Positions 1 to 4,781 of a stretch of DNA of 8,272 nucleotides are shown in pieces. The stretch comes from JAKACU01 sp021821185 (GTDB lineage Bacteria > Bacillota > Bacilli > Alicyclobacillales > SLC66): contig DAHWJX010000039.1 of the NCBI GenBank assembly GCA_027343965.1, positions 1 to 8,272 of the forward strand, given 5' to 3'. Numbering within the stretch: the first letter of the stretch is position 1; each line of letters opens with the position of its first letter. The notes beneath the pieces are model-generated. The model was not told the DNA's origin and ran no database searches. It saw only the letters and a program-made list of their open reading frames with translations. A program made the translations under genes and the position numbers.

Positions 1-305
1 ACGGATTTTCCATTCGACTCTTGTTTATCTCCTTGGATTCACCACTTGAGCATCAAACCAGAGTGGCACAACGAACTGCGAGAGGAGGGCACTACGTTCC
101 TCCTGATGTCGTCGAGCGAAGATATTTTCGTGCTCATCAAAATTTGCCCGCGGCTATTAGACTGGCTGATGTTGCTGACTTATACACAAATACCGAGCGA
201 TGCGTAAGGATTGTAAAGATCGCTGATGGCAAGGTCACAAAACTAGTGGAGAACATTCCTGATTGGGTCATACAGGAGTTTGGGCACCTTTCTGACTCAA
301 CTTAA
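1..305 (+). CDS. Zeta-toxin-like kinase / predicted ABC-type ATPase (COG4185), C-terminal part
   Basis: This is the C-terminal 100 residues of a protein whose 5' end lies left of the window; the frame is open from base 3 to the TAA at 303-305. The visible pattern is a hydrophobic strand (RLLFISLDSP), then RVAQRTARGGHYVPPDVVER, RRYFRAHQNLP, and LADVADLYTNT. This matches the end of the zeta-toxin-like P-loop kinase family, where the usual form is RV..GGH.VP...+RR+.R...NLP..+.LAD....YDNS. In this family the GGH.VP and RR segments follow the Walker A domain and lie near the nucleotide and substrate pockets. The Walker A part is not visible, so activity cannot be judged. Here the usual DNS is TNT. 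Members often pair with a small antitoxin encoded upstream, outside this window. It sits beside att-like sequences and a decayed restriction gene, which suggests accessory DNA. Family assignment is fairly sure; the toxin role is inference. Confidence 0.72.
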   Translation, partial: GFSIRLLFISLDSPLEHQTRVAQRTARGGHYVPPDVVERRYFRAHQNLPAAIRLADVADLYTNTERCVRIVKIADGKVTKLVENIPDWVIQEFGHLSDST

Positions 306-372
306 GGAAAAGATTTTTGTGTTTCAATTTTTGATAGTGTTATCCGTCTTTATTTAAACACTAATTCTGCAT

Positions 373-428
373 GGCGCTCAAGTAATGATAATCGATATGA
401 AGGGGCTCAAATCCCCTATTCTCCACCG
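373..428 (+). ncRNA. Detached 3'-end fragment resembling tmRNA (ssrA)
   Basis: The stretch gcgctcaagtaat (374-386), followed by atcgat (391-396), resembles the part of Bacillus tmRNA that forms the 3' strand of helix 2 (GACGCTTAAGTAATCGAT, recalled from memory). It is followed by a perfect T-arm: stem agggg 401-405, seven-base loop ctcaaat, stem cccct 413-417. Then come an acceptor 3' strand attctcc (418-424), A, CC and G instead of the final A. A strong hairpin follows at once. The tmRNA body of about 300 bases, with the tag reading frame, is not upstream, because a zeta-toxin-like gene ends at 305. This is therefore a displaced tail, probably left by element integration at ssrA. The alternative is a degenerate tRNA 3' end. 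The T-arm and acceptor half is clear; the tmRNA assignment is moderate. Confidence 0.45.
401..427 (+). repeat. Direct repeat copy 1 (att-like T-arm/acceptor sequence)
   Basis: The 27 bases match 1969-1995 at 25 positions. The last 19 (aaatcccctattctccacc, 409-427) are identical, and the two mismatches fall in the T-loop. Tyrosine integrases of genomic islands commonly use the T-loop and 3' end of tRNA or tmRNA genes as the crossover site, leaving such direct repeats at both ends. No integrase gene lies between the copies, so any element here has lost it. Confidence 0.6.
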
Positions 429-433
429 TAATA

Positions 434-478
434 AAAAAGAACCTACTAATACCATATCGGTGTTGGCAGGTTCTTCTT
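434..478. terminator. Rho-independent terminator hairpin, possibly bidirectional
   Basis: Arms aagaacct (437-444) and aggttctt (468-475) pair perfectly. After one mismatch, 446-453 pairs with 459-466 with two G-U pairs, around the loop atatc. It is preceded by a run of A (433-438) and followed by ttcttctt, so it could work on either strand, though the forward T-run is interrupted. It lies directly behind the tmRNA-like 3' end, as expected for a stable-RNA terminator, and directly before the first base of the hsdR relic. Confidence 0.7.
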
Positions 479-1088
479 GAAAAGCATGACATGATTAAAG
501 AATTGCTACATGGCCACGACTACAGCGAATTTTTTACTGGTAAGCCGAGTGGGAAAATGCAGGCTATTGTGGAGACCATGGATTATATTATCGGCCTTCG
601 TGAAGATAGGAAGAGCGATTATATCAAGCTGGTAACAGAAATGGCCAGGGCTTATTCCCTCTGTGCTACAACCGATGTGGCCGAAAGCATCAATGGGGAG
701 GTTGGATTCCATAAGGCTGTCAAAGCAAGCCTTGTCAAAATGATCAGTGATAACAATAAGAAGAAAATATCTTCTCAGCTAGATAGTGAATTAAACCAGT
801 TGGTTTTAAAGTCCATTTCATCTAATGAAGTCATTGATATACTCGGTTCAGTAGAACTTTCTAAATCCAATATTGCAATCTTTTCAGATGAGTTCCTTGA
901 GTAAGTGAAAGGAATGCACCAGAAGAATTTGGCTGTAGAGCTCTTGAACCGAGCGATTGAAACTACCCCGGTCATTATGAAACTCATTGAACTAGCAAAA
1001 TAAATCAACGAATCGGAAAAACGTGGTGAAAGCTGTGGACATCGTCATGGAGCTGACGAAGCTGATATGCCAGAACGAAAGCCGTTAA
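473..1088 (+). pseudogene. hsdR: Type I restriction enzyme R subunit (HsdR), C-terminal relic
   Basis: Readable HsdR sequence starts at about 476 (LEKHDMIKELLHGHDYSEFF) and runs to a TAA at 902-904. It includes GEVGFHKAVKASLVKM, SNEVIDILG and IFSDEFLE, the helical C-terminal region seen in HsdR. After the stop the same frame continues as VKGMHQKNLAVELL, then jumps to NRAIETTPVIMKLIELAK. The family normally has about 30 residues between these two parts, so there is an internal deletion. A second in-frame TAA is at 1001-1003, followed by INESEKRGE. A shift to another frame then gives DIVMELTKLICQNESR and a stop at 1086-1088. The N-terminal nuclease and helicase domains, several hundred residues, are absent, and the left edge abuts the hairpin. 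No functional enzyme can be made. No hsdM or hsdS is present. Confidence in the family is high; the detailed mutation order is inference. Confidence 0.85.
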
Positions 1089-1110
1089 GAAAATCAAGGG
1101 AGATGAAGAG

Positions 1111-1335
1111 ATGGCAGATATTAAGTTTGAAATCAAAGAGCACATGGGAATTCTGTCTGAATCAAACAAAGGCTGGACAAAGGAATTGAACCTCATCAGC
1201 TGGAATGACAGAGAGCCGAAGTTTGACATCAGAGAATGGGATCCGGATCATCAAAAGATGGGTAAGGGAATTACTCTGAGCAGAGAAGAAATCATAACAT
1301 TAAGAGAAGTGCTAAATAGACTTAAATTAGGATAG
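1111..1335 (+). CDS. YdbC family protein, PC4-like ssDNA-binding
   Basis: This intact 74-residue gene belongs to the YdbC family of Firmicutes, small relatives of the eukaryotic coactivator PC4 that bind single-stranded DNA as dimers. Visible marks are the start MADIKFEIKEHMGILSES, the conserved GWTKELNLISWN (about residues 21-32), KFDIREWDPDHQKMGKGITL (about 37-56) and a C-terminal helix EEIITLREVLNRLKL. Its length is usual for the family. The ATG at 1111 has a good ribosome site (agggagatg, 1097-1105). It lies 22 bases behind the last fragment of the hsdR relic, and the same frame is open upstream into that debris without a start. It is the only undamaged gene between the two att-like repeats. 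No promoter of its own is obvious. Family assignment is strong; the cellular role is uncertain. Confidence 0.85.
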   Translation: MADIKFEIKEHMGILSESNKGWTKELNLISWNDREPKFDIREWDPDHQKMGKGITLSREEIITLREVLNRLKLG

Positions 1336-1382
1336 TTTACTGTACTTAAAATAATATGGAAATCGGCATTTTGGGTCGATAA

Positions 1383-1816
1383 ATCATTATTTCAAGGATC
1401 GTTGTGCTTGTCGTTGTGAGTGTTGGTATTGATGTTTTTGTTTATCAACATCAATACCAATGATAGTATCACACTACTGATTAAAGGATAACGTTCGATC
1501 GTATTACAAGATCAAGCTAGCAAAACTCTTGCTTCTGAACAGGCGAAGCAAAAGGCACAGGAAGATGTAACGGGTGCTGTAGAGGATCACCAAAATGGCT
1601 TTGGAATGTCTTTTGATGTTGTTACGTTGAAGTAATGGATCTACATCTGGCATTGTACAGCGTGATACTCCCCATAATGATATATTAGATACGCCGAAGG
1701 TTTATCTAATAGGTGGAAAGAGCGTTGAGCTTGGTAAAGAGTTCATCGTTAGAATTGTCATGCCCAAAACTCGTAAAGTCCGGTTGCAATGGCCAAGGTT
1801 GACATGCGCAAGATAA
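1383..1816 (+). pseudogene. Unrecognised frameshifted coding relic with an N-terminal membrane-anchor-like stretch
   Basis: I do not recognise a family. Three open stretches follow each other in different frames, none with a good start. Bases 1383-1463 read IIISRIVVLVVVSVGIDVFV and then YQHQYQ, a hydrophobic segment like a membrane anchor. Bases 1492-1635 read a hydrophilic, helix-like stretch containing LQDQASKTLASEQAKQKAQ. Bases 1631-1816 read a stretch containing DTPKVYLIGGKSVELGKEF; one base change near 1631 would join it to the previous part. The order of anchor, helical linker and strand-rich part resembles a small membrane-anchored protein broken by frameshifts. The order could also be chance, because the stretches are short. 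It belongs to the decayed island interior. Confidence 0.3.
1423..1460. repeat. 14-bp perfect inverted repeat
   Basis: Arms ttggtattgatgtt (1423-1436) and aacatcaataccaa (1447-1460) are exact reverse complements around a 10-base loop. No T-run follows on the + strand, so it is not a standard terminator. It overlaps the end of the hydrophobic coding-like stretch. Confidence 0.7.
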
Positions 1817-1827
1817 GATGATATTCT
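1799..1827 (+). promoter_or_regulatory. Sigma-A-like promoter candidate upstream of the tRNA-like half and tRNA-Asp
   Basis: A perfect -35 TTGACA (1799-1804) is followed after 17 bases by TATTCT (1822-1827, four of six consensus bases). Transcription would start near 1834, about 170 bases before tRNA-Asp. No nearer promoter for tRNA-Asp is evident. The distance is long for a tRNA leader, so it may serve something else or be chance. Confidence 0.35.
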
Positions 1828-1933
1828 AATCGTCGTTGGAATCAGACCTTTGCAAATAGCTGTCATGCCAAGCGCATTGAACGTTCTTGGGTCATGAATG
1901 CTAGTGCCTTACCTCGGGTAGTTAAAGTAACTA

Positions 1934-1996
1934 CGGTGGTATAGCGCTGCGCTGGTAGCGCAGAGGTCAGGGGTTTAAATCCCCTATTCTCCACCA
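1934..1996 (+). pseudogene. tRNA 3' half (anticodon GGT, Thr-like) with degenerate 5' half
   Basis: The 3' half follows tRNA geometry exactly. There is an anticodon arm ctgcg/cgcag (1947-1951, 1959-1963) with seven-base loop ctGGTag, a five-base variable loop aggtc, and a T-arm agggg/cccct (1969-1985). Then come acceptor strand attctcc, discriminator A and encoded CCA (1994-1996). The D-arm is only weakly formed. The bases where the 5' acceptor strand should be (about 1921-1927, gttaaag) pair with attctcc at only three of seven positions, where ggagaat is expected. The T-loop reads TTTAAAT, lacking the near-universal C at position 56. It is most likely the duplicated 3' end left by integration, or a decayed tRNA-Thr, and not a working tRNA. 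Confidence 0.6.
1969..1995 (+). repeat. Direct repeat copy 2 (att-like T-arm/acceptor sequence)
   Basis: Partner of 401-427, with 25 of 27 bases identical. It continues into CCA at 1996 where copy 1 has CCG. Together the copies bracket about 1.54 kb of decayed accessory DNA. Ten bases after it the tRNA block begins, so it probably marks the right border of the island. Confidence 0.6.
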
Positions 1997-2005
1997 TTAT
2001 TACTT

Positions 2006-2082
2006 GGAGCTGTGGTGTAGTGGCCTAACATGCCTGCCTGTCACGCAGGAGACCGCGGGTTCGAATCCCGTCAGCTCCGCCA
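2006..2082 (+). tRNA. tRNA-Asp (GTC)
   Basis: A full cloverleaf is visible. The acceptor ggagctg/cagctcc pairs perfectly. The D-stem is gtgt/acat, and the anticodon arm cctgc/gcagg has loop ctGTCac. The T-arm gcggg/cccgt has loop ttcgaat. Discriminator G and encoded CCA end at 2082. GTC reads the Asp codons, and discriminator G agrees with Asp identity. A strong terminator follows 8 bases later, so it ends its own transcript. Confidence 0.96.
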
Positions 2083-2090
2083 CAAATTAA

Positions 2091-2134
2091 GCAAACTGGG
2101 ATTAAAGGGTTACCTTTAATCCCAGTTTGCTTTT
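2091..2134 (+). terminator. Strong rho-independent terminator after tRNA-Asp
   Basis: A perfect 18-base-pair stem (2091-2108 with 2113-2130) closes a four-base loop gtta and is followed by tttt. It ends the tRNA-Asp transcript and isolates it from the hydrolase gene. Confidence 0.9.
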
Positions 2135-2147
2135 GGTAAAAACTTGT

Positions 2148-2176
2148 TTGACACGGTTTTGTATCACGGGTACCAT
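2148..2176 (+). promoter_or_regulatory. Promoter for the MBL-fold hydrolase gene
   Basis: TTGACA (2148-2153, perfect) lies 17 bases before TACCAT (2171-2176, four of six). It sits just downstream of the tRNA-Asp terminator and gives a leader of about 45 bases before the gene's start at 2227. Confidence 0.6.
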
Positions 2177-2226
2177 GGTTGCACATGCTACACATAGCTT
2201 AGGTTATCGGCTAGGAGTTGAGTCGG

Positions 2227-3012
2227 GTGATCCGATACAAGTTTTTAGGACATTCTACAGTGCTAGTTGAGATGCATCATGCTCGTTTTATTACGGATCC
2301 GATTGTGTCAAACAGAGCGCTCGTGGTGCGGAGAAAACGCCGGGCAGGGTATGATCCAGAGGATTTGGCCAACATAGATTTTGTCTTGTTATCTCATGCC
2401 CATTGGGATCATTTGGACCGGCCAACGTTACGCAAGATTGCGAAAAAAAGCAAGGCACGTGTGATTTGCCCCCATGGTCACCTCTCATTACTGTCCGACC
2501 TCGGCTTTACAGAAATTCATGAATTGTCTTTTGATGAGATATTACGTATTGATTCATTTTCATTTAGTTTGACGCCCGTTAATCATCGCGGTAAGCGCTG
2601 GCTTGAACGCTATCGCTTGTCATCCGGCTTGTTTGTCAAAGGACCCGACCATAGCTTTTGGTTTGCGGGTGACACAGGATATCGAAATGATTTTACGAGG
2701 GGTATGCAAAATACACTCCCTGACGTTGCACTGATTCCCATCGGTGCTTATGAACCAAGAGAGTGGTTTCACATGATGCATATGTCTCCGGAAGATGCTT
2801 TACAAGCCTTTGTCGATATTGAGGCTAGCTATATGCTTCCGATTCATTGGGGAGCCTTTAAAATGACACGTGAGGAAATTCATGAGCCTCCGATGGTTTT
2901 GCGTGAATTGGTGAAAAACCGTCCAGATTTGGAACGACGCATTTGGTGGCTTGAGCCCGGTGAAGCTAAAGAACTTGTGACGCAACAACAAGCAAAAGAA
3001 ATTTTCAGTTGA
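2227..3012 (+). CDS. MBL-fold metal-dependent hydrolase, NAPE-PLD/UlaG-like (COG2220)
   Basis: Metallo-beta-lactamase-fold hydrolase of 261 residues, without signal peptide or membrane segment, so cytoplasmic. Motifs in order: GHSTVLVE (8-15); ITDPIVSNR (22-30); HAHWDH, giving ligands H57, H59, D61 and H62; PVNHRGKRW with H120; GDTGY with D149; IPIGAYEPREWF (170-181); MMHMSPEDA with H185; and PIHWGAFK with H207. The set H57, H59, D61, H62, H120, D149 and H207 corresponds to the seven metal ligands of N-acylphosphatidylethanolamine phospholipase D, and the GAYEPR and IHWG.F pieces are typical of that branch. The substrate cannot be read from sequence; bacterial relatives may act on phosphodiesters or lactones. 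GTG 2227 is preferred because taggag (2212-2217) lies 9 bases before it. An in-frame TTG at 2218 would have no spacing at all. The gene stands alone between two tRNA units, and its stop overlaps the promoter of the next one. Confidence 0.9.
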   Translation: MIRYKFLGHSTVLVEMHHARFITDPIVSNRALVVRRKRRAGYDPEDLANIDFVLLSHAHWDHLDRPTLRKIAKKSKARVICPHGHLSLLSDLGFTEIHELSFDEILRIDSFSFSLTPVNHRGKRWLERYRLSSGLFVKGPDHSFWFAGDTGYRNDFTRGMQNTLPDVALIPIGAYEPREWFHMMHMSPEDALQAFVDIEASYMLPIHWGAFKMTREEIHEPPMVLRELVKNRPDLERRIWWLEPGEAKELVTQQQAKEIFS

Positions 3013-3038
3013 CAATTGGCATCTACTTGTTGTATCTT
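3009..3038 (+). promoter_or_regulatory. Promoter of the tRNA-Phe-Gly-Leu cluster, overlapping the hydrolase stop codon
   Basis: TTGACA (3009-3014, perfect) includes the TGA stop of the upstream gene (3010-3012). TATCTT (3033-3038, four of six) follows after 18 bases. The expected start near 3045 gives a leader of about 16 bases before tRNA-Phe, typical of stable RNA genes. Confidence 0.65.
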
Positions 3039-3060
3039 AATCCATGTCGCGCAATTGTTT

Positions 3061-3136
<76 letters not shown>

Positions 3137-3149
3137 TGAAACGCAGTGT

Positions 3150-3224
3150 GCGGAAGTGGCTCAGGGGTAGAGCATCGCCTTGCCAAGGCGAGGGTCGCGG
3201 GTTCGAATCCCGTCTTCCGCTCCA
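3150..3224 (+). tRNA. tRNA-Gly (GCC)
   Basis: Acceptor gcggaag/cttccgc, D-arm gctc/gagc, anticodon arm tcgcc/ggcga with loop ttGCCaa, T-arm gcggg/cccgt with loop ttcgaat, discriminator T and encoded CCA. The T discriminator and GCC anticodon are typical of Gly tRNA in Bacilli. tRNA-Leu follows after six bases. Confidence 0.96.
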
Positions 3225-3230
3225 CTTTAT

Positions 3231-3319
3231 GCCGTGGTGGCGGAATTGGCAGACGCAGCGGACTTAAAATCCGCTGGTCAGAGATGACCGTACGGGTTCA
3301 AGTCCCGTCCTCGGCACCA
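3231..3319 (+). tRNA. tRNA-Leu (TAA), class II with long variable arm
   Basis: The 89-base gene has the long variable arm of Leu tRNAs (tggtcagagatgaccgt, with ggtca/tgacc pairing). The anticodon arm gcgga/tccgc has loop ctTAAaa, and the T-arm acggg/cccgt has loop ttcaagt. Discriminator A and encoded CCA are present. The acceptor gccgtgg/cctcggc has a T-T mismatch at position 5-68, where the Bacillus tRNA I recall has G-U. It reads UUA and UUG. Last gene of the cluster, before a terminator. Confidence 0.94.
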
Positions 3320-3331
3320 TATTATATCATT

Positions 3332-3377
3332 CATAGGCGCAGGTTCTCGATCATTGAGACCTGCGCCTATGTTTTTT
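3332..3377 (+). terminator. Rho-independent terminator of the tRNA cluster
   Basis: Arm cataggcgcaggt (3332-3344) pairs perfectly with acctgcgcctatg (3359-3371). A further four pairs extend it beyond one bulged T, and tttttt follows (3372-3377). It lies 12 bases behind the CCA of tRNA-Leu. Confidence 0.93.
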
Positions 3378-3433
3378 GCAGATCCACAGTAATGGGTGTG
3401 AATAGATGGCTAGAACAGGAAGAAGGAAGAAAA

Positions 3434-4645
3434 GTGCACTACGTTCAACAAGGAACGAAAACATTTCGCCGAATCAATCTAGCGCTGTTTCTTGGCGGGT
3501 TTGCGACATTTGCCAATCTCTATAGCACACAACCACTTTTGCCAATGTTCTCAAGCGAATTTCATATTTCGCCGACACTTGCAAGTTTATCTTTATCGGT
3601 AACTACGGTTGCTCTTGCCGTGTTTATGCTCGTGGCCGGATCGCTATCGGAGTCTTTTGGCAGAAGGCCAATGATGACACTAGGCATGGTTGGAACATCC
3701 CTGACTGCATTACTTATCCCGTTTTCTCCGAATTTCGGTATACTCGTCACACTGCGGATCGTAGAGGGAATTGTACTCGCGGGGTTACCGGCCATTGCCA
3801 TGGCGTACCTTTCTGAAGAAGTCGATAAAAAGAGCCTTGGCATCGCTATGGGACTCTACATAAGTGGCAATTCCATTGGTGGCATGGCTGGACGTATCCT
3901 TATTGGCATTTTTACGTCATGGGTGTCTTGGCGCTTCGCCATTTTCATGATCGGCGTGATCAGTTTACTGTGCAGTGCCATTTTTGTAGGAGTACTTCCT
4001 GCGTCGAGAAACTTCGTCAAGCGACCGCTCATTTTGTCGACATTGTTGTCTTCTTTGATTCACCATCTTCGCGATCGAGGATTGGTGTACCTGTTTGTGG
4101 TGGGTTTCATGATAATGGGCAGCTTCGTTACTTTATTTAATTATATTGGGTATCGGTTAATGGGACCGCCATATGACTTAAGTCAAGGAGTGGTCGGATT
4201 TATATTTATCATTTATCTTACAGGTACATTTAGCTCAACATGGATGGGGAGATTGGCTGATCGCTTTGGTAGGCGAAAAGTACAGTGGATTGCCATTGTG
4301 ATTATGCTATGTGGAGTACTTATCACGGAATTTTGGCCTTTGTGGCTTGTTATTGTCGGTATCGGCATCTTTACCTTCGGCTTCTTTGGGGCACATTCCT
4401 TAGCGAGCAGTTGGGTCGGGCGACGTGCGGTATCCGAAAAGGCGCAAGCGTCAGCGTTGTATTTGTTTTTCTATTATGCCGGCTCGAGTATTGGGGGAAC
4501 ATCTGGTGGCGAATTGTGGAGCGCCTATTCTTGGGGAGGAATCGTTGTGATGATATCTGTGATGTTACTTGTGGCGCTTCTGGTTACTCAGCGATTGTCT
4601 GCTCTTTACAAAAGAGAGGAAGCAGCGCAAACCTTGGCGCGTTAA
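3434..4645 (+). CDS. MFS transporter, YnfM/AraJ-type drug:H+ antiporter-like
   Basis: Major facilitator superfamily permease of 403 residues with about 12 hydrophobic segments, in the inner membrane. Family marks are STQPLLPMFSSEF (31-43), SLSLSVTTVALAVFMLVAGS (51-70), a first-half motif A variant GSLSESFGRRPMM (69-81, E73 in place of the usual D), and a second-half motif A MGRLADRFGRRK (about 271-282). Such proteins are proton-driven exporters; the substrate here is unknown, and arabinose or drug export labels in databases rest on weak grounds. GTG 3434 is chosen because aaggaag (3424-3429) lies at good spacing and because homologues, as I recall them, begin close to this point (MHYVQQGTKTFRRINLALF). 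ATG 3392 is in frame but has no ribosome site and lies 15 bases past the terminator T-run; upstream frame sequence runs through tRNA genes and is not real. No convincing promoter was found, so read-through from the tRNA unit is possible. Confidence 0.88.
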   Translation: MHYVQQGTKTFRRINLALFLGGFATFANLYSTQPLLPMFSSEFHISPTLASLSLSVTTVALAVFMLVAGSLSESFGRRPMMTLGMVGTSLTALLIPFSPNFGILVTLRIVEGIVLAGLPAIAMAYLSEEVDKKSLGIAMGLYISGNSIGGMAGRILIGIFTSWVSWRFAIFMIGVISLLCSAIFVGVLPASRNFVKRPLILSTLLSSLIHHLRDRGLVYLFVVGFMIMGSFVTLFNYIGYRLMGPPYDLSQGVVGFIFIIYLTGTFSSTWMGRLADRFGRRKVQWIAIVIMLCGVLITEFWPLWLVIVGIGIFTFGFFGAHSLASSWVGRRAVSEKAQASALYLFFYYAGSSIGGTSGGELWSAYSWGGIVVMISVMLLVALLVTQRLSALYKREEAAQTLAR

Positions 4646-4653
4646 TTGTAGAG

Positions 4654-4659
4654 TATAAT
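4654..4659 (+). promoter_or_regulatory. Possible -10 element upstream of the ilvB-ldh unit
   Basis: A perfect TATAAT starts nine bases after the MFS stop codon. The -35 side is poor: ttggcg lies 14 bases upstream, too close, and nothing good lies at 17. If real, the leader before ilvB would be about 115 bases. Confidence 0.3.
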
Positions 4660-4674
4660 GCATTTCAATAGTAG

Positions 4675-4728
4675 AAAAAGACTGGTTAAAAGCATCTTTT
4701 TGGATGTGGTCATATATAGTCCTTTTTT
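4675..4728 (+). terminator. Weak hairpin plus T-run between the MFS gene and ilvB
   Basis: Outer pairing of aaaaagact (4675-4683) with agtcctttttt, and an inner stem gcatc/gatgt, precede a run of six T (4723-4728). The helix is interrupted by large internal loops, so stability is doubtful. It could end the MFS transcript or act as an attenuator in an ilvB leader. No T-box motif or leader peptide rich in branched-chain codons is seen here. Confidence 0.3.
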
Positions 4729-4781
4729 GCGAGAATTACAATAATTAGAACTACAACGATATTCGATGAGAAGATGGGGGT

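Larger units (their letters stand above)
1336..1918. other. Island interior without an intact gene
   Basis: No complete gene is visible on either strand between the YdbC gene and the tRNA-like 3' half. The stretch holds the frameshifted relic, a 14-base-pair perfect inverted repeat at 1423-1460 and a promoter-like sequence at 1799-1827. Bases 1828-1918 hold open but startless frames with no recognisable family. Confidence 0.6.

Noticed and set aside
506..1229. Minus-strand open frames over the hsdR relic and YdbC gene
   Set aside because: Recognisable HsdR and YdbC sequence is on the + strand; the opposite frames match nothing known to me.
1969..2082. CRISPR-like or tandem repeat array in the repeat-rich tRNA region
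   Set aside because: The repeats are tRNA T-arms and acceptor stems and are not regularly spaced.
3919..4671. Other-frame + strand open frames within the MFS gene
   Set aside because: They have unusual, cysteine- and tryptophan-rich composition and lie inside the conserved transporter frame.
4646..4781. T-box riboswitch before ilvB
   Set aside because: No AGGGTGG-type T-box sequence, specifier stem or strong antiterminator/terminator pair is present, and the stretch is too short.
4646..4781. Rex operator for fermentation control
   Set aside because: No TTGTGA-N-TCACAA-like palindrome was found in the leader.
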